Below are positions 59,082 to 64,000 of a stretch of DNA of 64,000 bases, piece after piece. The DNA lies in assembly GCA_028554795.2 (NCBI GenBank), contig CM068842.1, forward strand, positions 25,330,590 to 25,394,589, given 5' to 3'. A program made the translations under genes and the position numbers. The stretch is from Sinohyriopsis cumingii (taxonomy: Eukaryota > Mollusca > Bivalvia > Unionida > Unionidae). Numbering within the stretch: position 1 is the first letter of the stretch; each line of letters starts with the position of its first letter. The notes beneath the pieces were generated by a model. It did no database searches. It worked only from the letters and a program-made list of their open reading frames with translations, and was not told where the DNA came from.

Positions 59082-59522
59082 TGATCAAATCTAATTAATT
59101 GATGTCAAGGTTAAATATTAAGTATATGTATATATGTATCGATCAAATCTAATTAATTGATGTCAAGGTTAAATATTAAGTATATGTATATATGTATTGA
59201 TCAAATCTAATTAATTGATGTCAAGGTTAAATATTAAGTATATGTATATATGTATTGATCAAATCTAATTAATTGATGTCAAGGTTAAATATTAAGTATA
59301 TGTATATATGTATTGATCAAATCTAATTAATTGATGTCAAGGTTAAATATTAAGTATATGTATATATGTATTGATCAAATCTAATTAATTGATGTCAAGG
59401 TTAAATATTAAGTATATGTATATATGTATCGATCAAATCTAATTAATTGATGTCAAGGTTAAATATTAAGTATATGTATATATGTATTGATCAAATCTAA
59501 TTAATTGATGTCAAGGTTAATT
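58958..59522. repeat. 58-bp minisatellite with embedded (TA)n
   Basis: The unit contains TGTATTGATCAAATCTAATT + AATTGATGTCAAGGTTAAAT + ATTAAGTATATG, about nine copies. Exact 58-bp spacing is seen between 59118, 59176 and following units. A (TA)n expansion at 59017-59072 splits the first copy from the rest. Units are nearly identical, with one T/C variant. Confidence 0.93.
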
Positions 59523-61329
59523 TTCATCTTTCTTTGGAATTTTCGGTCATTTTCATCTTTTGATTGTATGTCCATTTATTTTGGAGGGGATAAAGGTTCT
59601 AACATTTTTACATTCTTTGTTTAGAGTTCTAAGAATGGAGATATTGAATCTGAAAGGAATTTAGAAAATGGTTGTGATTCCCTGATATTTCCCCGGTGAG
59701 ATATTACTTTAATTAAAACATTCAAAAGAATTTATATTTAGATTTTATTCATCTTTTATCATACATGTCAGTCTATTGTTTCAAACACAGGAGCATTCGT
59801 CTATAAAGTTTAAAACGCATGATTATCCTAGTTTTTGGAAGTCATGAAACTCATGCATTTGCAATAACCACATCAGTTGACATGCGCTGCAAGAAAACCG
59901 ATAGGTACAAAACAAAAGTTGATTTTAACAGGTTGACTTTGGCCTCTGTTGCTGATGTACCATATTTGTGATAGTTAGGAAAGCCTTACGGAAATTCGGG
60001 AAGGAAATAATTTAGGATATAAAGAGCCAAAATCGTAAAAACCGAACACGCAGAATTATCAGTGCTAAAATTGGCAAAAATGTAACCATGCAGAAATGAC
60101 GTGGTAACAGAAGCAGGCATGCGGACAGAACACTCCCTATCAAACAAAAACTAAGTGTCAAAATTCATTGATATTAGAGTATTTAAGTAAATGACTCTAC
60201 CTTGTTTTCGCACTGGAAGAATATTTTAATCCGCGTCATATTTTAATCCGCGTCATATTTTAATCCGCATCATCTATTGAAGTTTTAAGGAGTACTACTA
60301 TCAATATTCGTAAAATTTACTTTGCTTTTTGTTATGTCTTCTCTCTTTCATGGTGAAAATTTTTAAAATGAAGCTTGTGTTGAATGCAAAAACGCTAAAA
60401 ATCGCCTTTAAAGAAGGTCAAGATTTGACATATGTAAGGGGCTCCTCGTCTCAAAATAAAGCGCGACTAATATAGTCACGTGACACATTACATTGTAATC
60501 TAAAGCGCAAATGACAGGTACAGAACATCATTCGACTTTTCATTCTTTGAAAATTATAAAGCATGCCAGACACGGTGGAAGATGGCATGAACATATGCAC
60601 ATGAATCTAGGCCATGAAGTACAAATCCATTTAAAATGGGTTTGAAATACAATACCCTTTTTTGTCTTGTTTTGTTGCTTTTTTTTCTCCTTATTTATTT
60701 GGTGTGGGTATTTGTTTTGTTTTTGTTGTTGTTGTTTTTTTTGGGGGGATGTTTGTTGTTGTTTCTTTGGTTGCTTTTTTTTTGCACATTCATGGCAAAT
60801 ATAATAGATCTGACGTCGTGTCTAAATCAATATACTGAATACATTTAAATTTGAAGGAAATTGTGTCAACATCGGACACAAAACGATTTATACTCATTTG
60901 TTGTGTAATCTAAAGGGAACTGTGCAACCAAAGTACCCCATACAGCTTAGACTTGTTAGTTGTGCCAGTTAGGTGTGTTGTCAACCATTTCATGATATTT
61001 TCAAAATTTTATTTAATAAATGTGTACAGTTACAATTGTTACACTTCCACATGTTATTTTCATGTCTTGCTATAAAAGCTAGAGTTGTTAGCCACAATTG
61101 TTGGTGAATAGGAGCACACAATATAACATCCATGTCTGTGATACCAGTCAGTTTGTTTGAGCGTGGACAACTAACCATAGATTGAAGGTCACAACCACCC
61201 AATTTTGGTTTGTGTCATAACTGATTCCCCTTGTGCATATGACATGCACATTTGATGGACATGCTTTGAACGACGCTATAATTTCGAGACAAAGACCATT
61301 TTTCTGACAACATTTATGTAGTGCTCAAA
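59523..61329. other. Host DNA, no gene; short tandem repeat
   Basis: Three tandem 17-bp units ATATTTTAATCCGC(G/A)TC at 60221-60271. T/G-rich stretch around 60660-60785. Confidence 0.45.
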
Positions 61330-62280
61330 TTAATGAAAAAGAGGTCATGGTGACCTAATTTTGATCTGAAGTATTTTCATTCTAAGATGAGTCTTAGTAT
61401 TATTCTTAGAGGCTGCAAGGTGTTATAATTTTAAGTAAAGACACCACCTTTAAATAGTGTTTAAAATCCTGGAAATTGGAGAAATGTTTCAATTTCCAGA
61501 TGTTACTTCAATTGGTGAGGAGGTCTTAAATGCTGAGCCATTGAGATATAATTGTCATATTTTTGTACCAAAGAGTAGTTCAGTGTGACCCAGTGTTGGT
61601 GTGCGCAACATGCACATCGCACCACAAGATATACAAAAGGGTAAGTTTATTGGCAATGGGTGTAATGGTCTGAAAATGCTGTTGCAACAGGGAGGATGAA
61701 GACATTTTTATAGGAACTTTTAAATAAATTTTGAAAAGTATGTTATAGTGGTTTGGTGTGAAATATGCCCATCCTGAGCTACACTCTGAAATGAAGTTTG
61801 ATTACAACATGGAATTGTTGTTATTATCAAAGCATGGATATAAATGTAAGCAATTATTAATAAATTCAAGAAAGTAGAGCACAGTGACTCAGTCTTTGCG
61901 TGCATGATTATCCCAATATGCACTTATAGTGCATGTTCTTTATAAATATGCTTAAATATATAGGAGTTACAGTTCAGACAGTAAGCATAGACACATTTTA
62001 AGCAATTTTAATTCATCCTGGATATAAGGTCACAACAATCTAACTATAGTAAGCAACATACGTCCATTTTAAGATGTACATTACGTCCAGGTTTTGTGAA
62101 TATATGTATTAAAAAATCTAGTGAAATTAGAGCCCAGACACAATTTTTTACCATTATTTGTTCTCATTAAATAGTGGAAAGTAGGTCACGGTGACCCAGA
62201 GTTATGGTTCACAACACGTGCTTACTTCAAGTTTTAAAAAGAGGCCTAAGCTGACATGAGATGGCTCACTAGGCTCACAT
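61330..62280. repeat. Degenerate interspersed/tandem repeat family
   Basis: Variants of GTAGGTCACGGTGACCCAG + GTTxxGTTCACAACACG recur near 61345, 61575, 61745, 61875 and 62185, with intervening AAATTTTGAAAAGT/GTGAAATTAGAGC-like blocks. The palindromic core GGTCACGGTGACC is notable. Confidence 0.5.
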
Positions 62281-62877
62281 TCATCTCAAAGTCAAGTGTA
62301 ATAGAAATGTTCTGGTTCATAGAGATTTTTACTTGGTTGCATTAAAAAAAAAAAAAAACCCAGCTTCATTGTCTCCAGCCACTGCAGACTGTGACTGTAA
62401 AATCATGTCAAATTTATACAGTTTTATTTAAAATGCCACAATAGTTTAAAAGAGTATGTGAAAATCTGGTTCTTATCAAGGTTGAATGCTTGCGCTATGG
62501 GAACCAAACAAAACTTTCCCTAAAATATCCATGGAAATTTTGATCAAATATGGCTGTTTTCTTTATATGCTCGCCACTTCGCTGAAAGAGTCCCATTCCT
62601 GTCCAAAGAATATTTTAATGGCTGTCAAATCGATCTTCCAACTCAAATGAAGCACAGCAATTATAATGTGTCAAAAAGAAAAGTTAGAAGTTTATCTGGA
62701 AGAGGCATGGATACTCATCTCACAAAAAGAAGATCTTCCTAGAGTGATTTAAAGACTAGAGTGTCCCTTTCCGTACCTTCGCCAAATTTTTCGGAGACGA
62801 AACGCTCTCTTAAAATAGAATACTGAAACTTCCTATTCAGTAACTACGTGTAGTGCTCGTGTCATTTTGTTATTTTA
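62281..62877. other. Host DNA, nothing recognised
   Basis: An A15 run near 62345; no ORF. Confidence 0.35.
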
Positions 62878-62878
62878 C

Positions 62879-62957
<79 letters not shown>
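62878..62957. repeat. (TA)n microsatellite
   Basis: About 80 bp. Confidence 0.95.
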
Positions 62958-62960
<3 letters not shown>

Positions 62961-63042
62961 GTGTGTGTGTTGCACTACTTGTTGTTTACATCTGTAAGAT
63001 TTTATCTTTATTAATTTTTGCAAAATCGCCATCAGGTCCCAT

Positions 63043-63043
63043 G

Positions 63044-63102
<59 letters not shown>
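63043..63102. repeat. (CATA)n microsatellite
   Basis: About 14 units followed by degenerate GCGTGCGTGCATACGTAC. Confidence 0.95.
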
Positions 63103-63103
<1 letters not shown>

Positions 63104-64000
63104 GCGTGCGTGCATACGTACACGCATGTGTGCGTGCGTACGCACGTACATACGCACATACTATAGAGCGTAAATTGCATGTTGTATTTGTTGCATAAAA
63201 TGTTGTACTGTATTGCAAATTTAAAATCTGTGATTTCTTGAAAGCTAGGCGATGCAACCAATATGTTATATCTTCAGTATAAACTGCCTACCCTACTATT
63301 CAACGCATGGCATAAATCGGACATTATGCAGACATACCCAACGACCTGAAAGCCAATTCTATATAAAGCCTACTCATCTAGCAAAATTTGACCTACAACT
63401 TTCGACGTACTGGAGATTATCTAGAATAAGGAAGCGAACATTGAAAAATGTGCTAAGTGTTGACTTTTCTTGGCTTGTGTGAATCATGACGAAATGAAAT
63501 TGCGGGAAAAATATTTTGACTTAAGAATTTTGTTACCCTACGTACCCACAAAAAAAATCTGCATCCGCGAGACATTCATGTTGCCTACCATCTTTTAAAA
63601 TATCCAAATTTGTTCGTAAAATAGAAATCACCACCAGACAAATATTGACATCCTGGTTCAAATTGTCGACAGAAGACATCGTCAGCATTTCTTACATTAT
63701 AAGACAGTAGATACGGTACGAAGTATATAAGATGTTCACAGGTTACCATTCACCCATTGGAGTTACCATACAAGAAGGAAATACAAGAGGTAGGTGGAAC
63801 GCACTGTCTTTAATTATGTCTTTAACAAGTGTTGCATATTGAGATTTCAGAATAATATCACAACCTAAATACCATCAAGGTCCATTGAATACCATACTAA
63901 ACCAATTTGATCAGAGTTTATAATAAATAAATATTAACTAAAACTTGTTAAGGTAAGTAGATAAGTTCTTAAATAGTTGGTTCCTTAAACTGTATGTTCG
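63103..64000. other. Host DNA to window end, no gene seen
   Basis: AT-rich with short ORFs only. Confidence 0.35.

Noticed and set aside
59118..59520. Regular 58-bp repeats considered as a CRISPR array.
   Set aside because: There are no unique spacers; units are contiguous copies in an animal genome.

Overview
The window is animal genomic DNA dominated by three Polinton/Maverick (adintovirus-like) elements. They carry protein-primed family B DNA polymerase, retroviral-type integrase, FtsK/HerA packaging ATPase, double-jelly-roll major capsid protein (MCP), penton-like minor capsid protein and adenain-type protease. They are set in AT-rich host sequence with tRNA-derived SINEs, a decayed LINE, long TA microsatellites and minisatellites. 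The repeat content and the BIR genes suggest a marine invertebrate, perhaps a bivalve mollusc. That is an inference; no host gene here identifies the species.

Element 1 (E1, left window edge to 15128) is mostly intact and on the + strand. Its order is polymerase C-terminus, two BIR (IAP-like) genes, three tandem copies of an F-box-like family, a broken membrane-protein gene, packaging ATPase, four basic or Pro-rich structural candidates, chromodomain integrase, small formerly membrane-spanning protein, penton, basic core protein, MCP, helper ORF and protease. At the right end are three cassettes, each with a shared promoter box, a short charged ORF, and a 3' stem-loop closely matching replication-dependent histone mRNA 3' ends (stem, TTTC loop, ACCCA flank, downstream purine element). 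E1 ends in ~46-bp subterminal repeats and the terminal bases CACTACT.

Element 2 (E2, 15129 to about 28070) is an older, AT-rich and decayed Polinton of a different lineage. E1 is inserted inside its MCP gene, so the two are nested. E2 retains fragments of MCP, a pVI-like protein, protease, a phage-tail-fibre-like protein, a penton with a large insertion, an HNH nuclease, a polymerase-SF1 helicase-HNH fusion, integrase without chromodomain, a zinc-ribbon/phospholipase A2 protein and packaging ATPase. Most are broken by stops or frameshifts.

Element 3 (E3, 35768 to 49907) is a deletion derivative related to E1, inverted relative to it. It has 4.5-kb, nearly identical terminal inverted repeats (TIRs) and a perfect 6-bp target duplication GTTCTG. 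Its 5.1-kb core keeps the penton gene, the two-span membrane gene and a polyQ gene, plus broken protease, MCP and integrase remnants. Polymerase and ATPase are absent, so it could move only with help from a relative such as E1. A SINE has inserted in its core.

The remaining DNA (28081-35761 and 49914-64000) shows no convincing complete gene. It holds a palindromic repeat, a possible FERM-like pseudo-exon, SINEs, a LINE remnant, a hAT-like MITE, minisatellites and (TA)n tracts.
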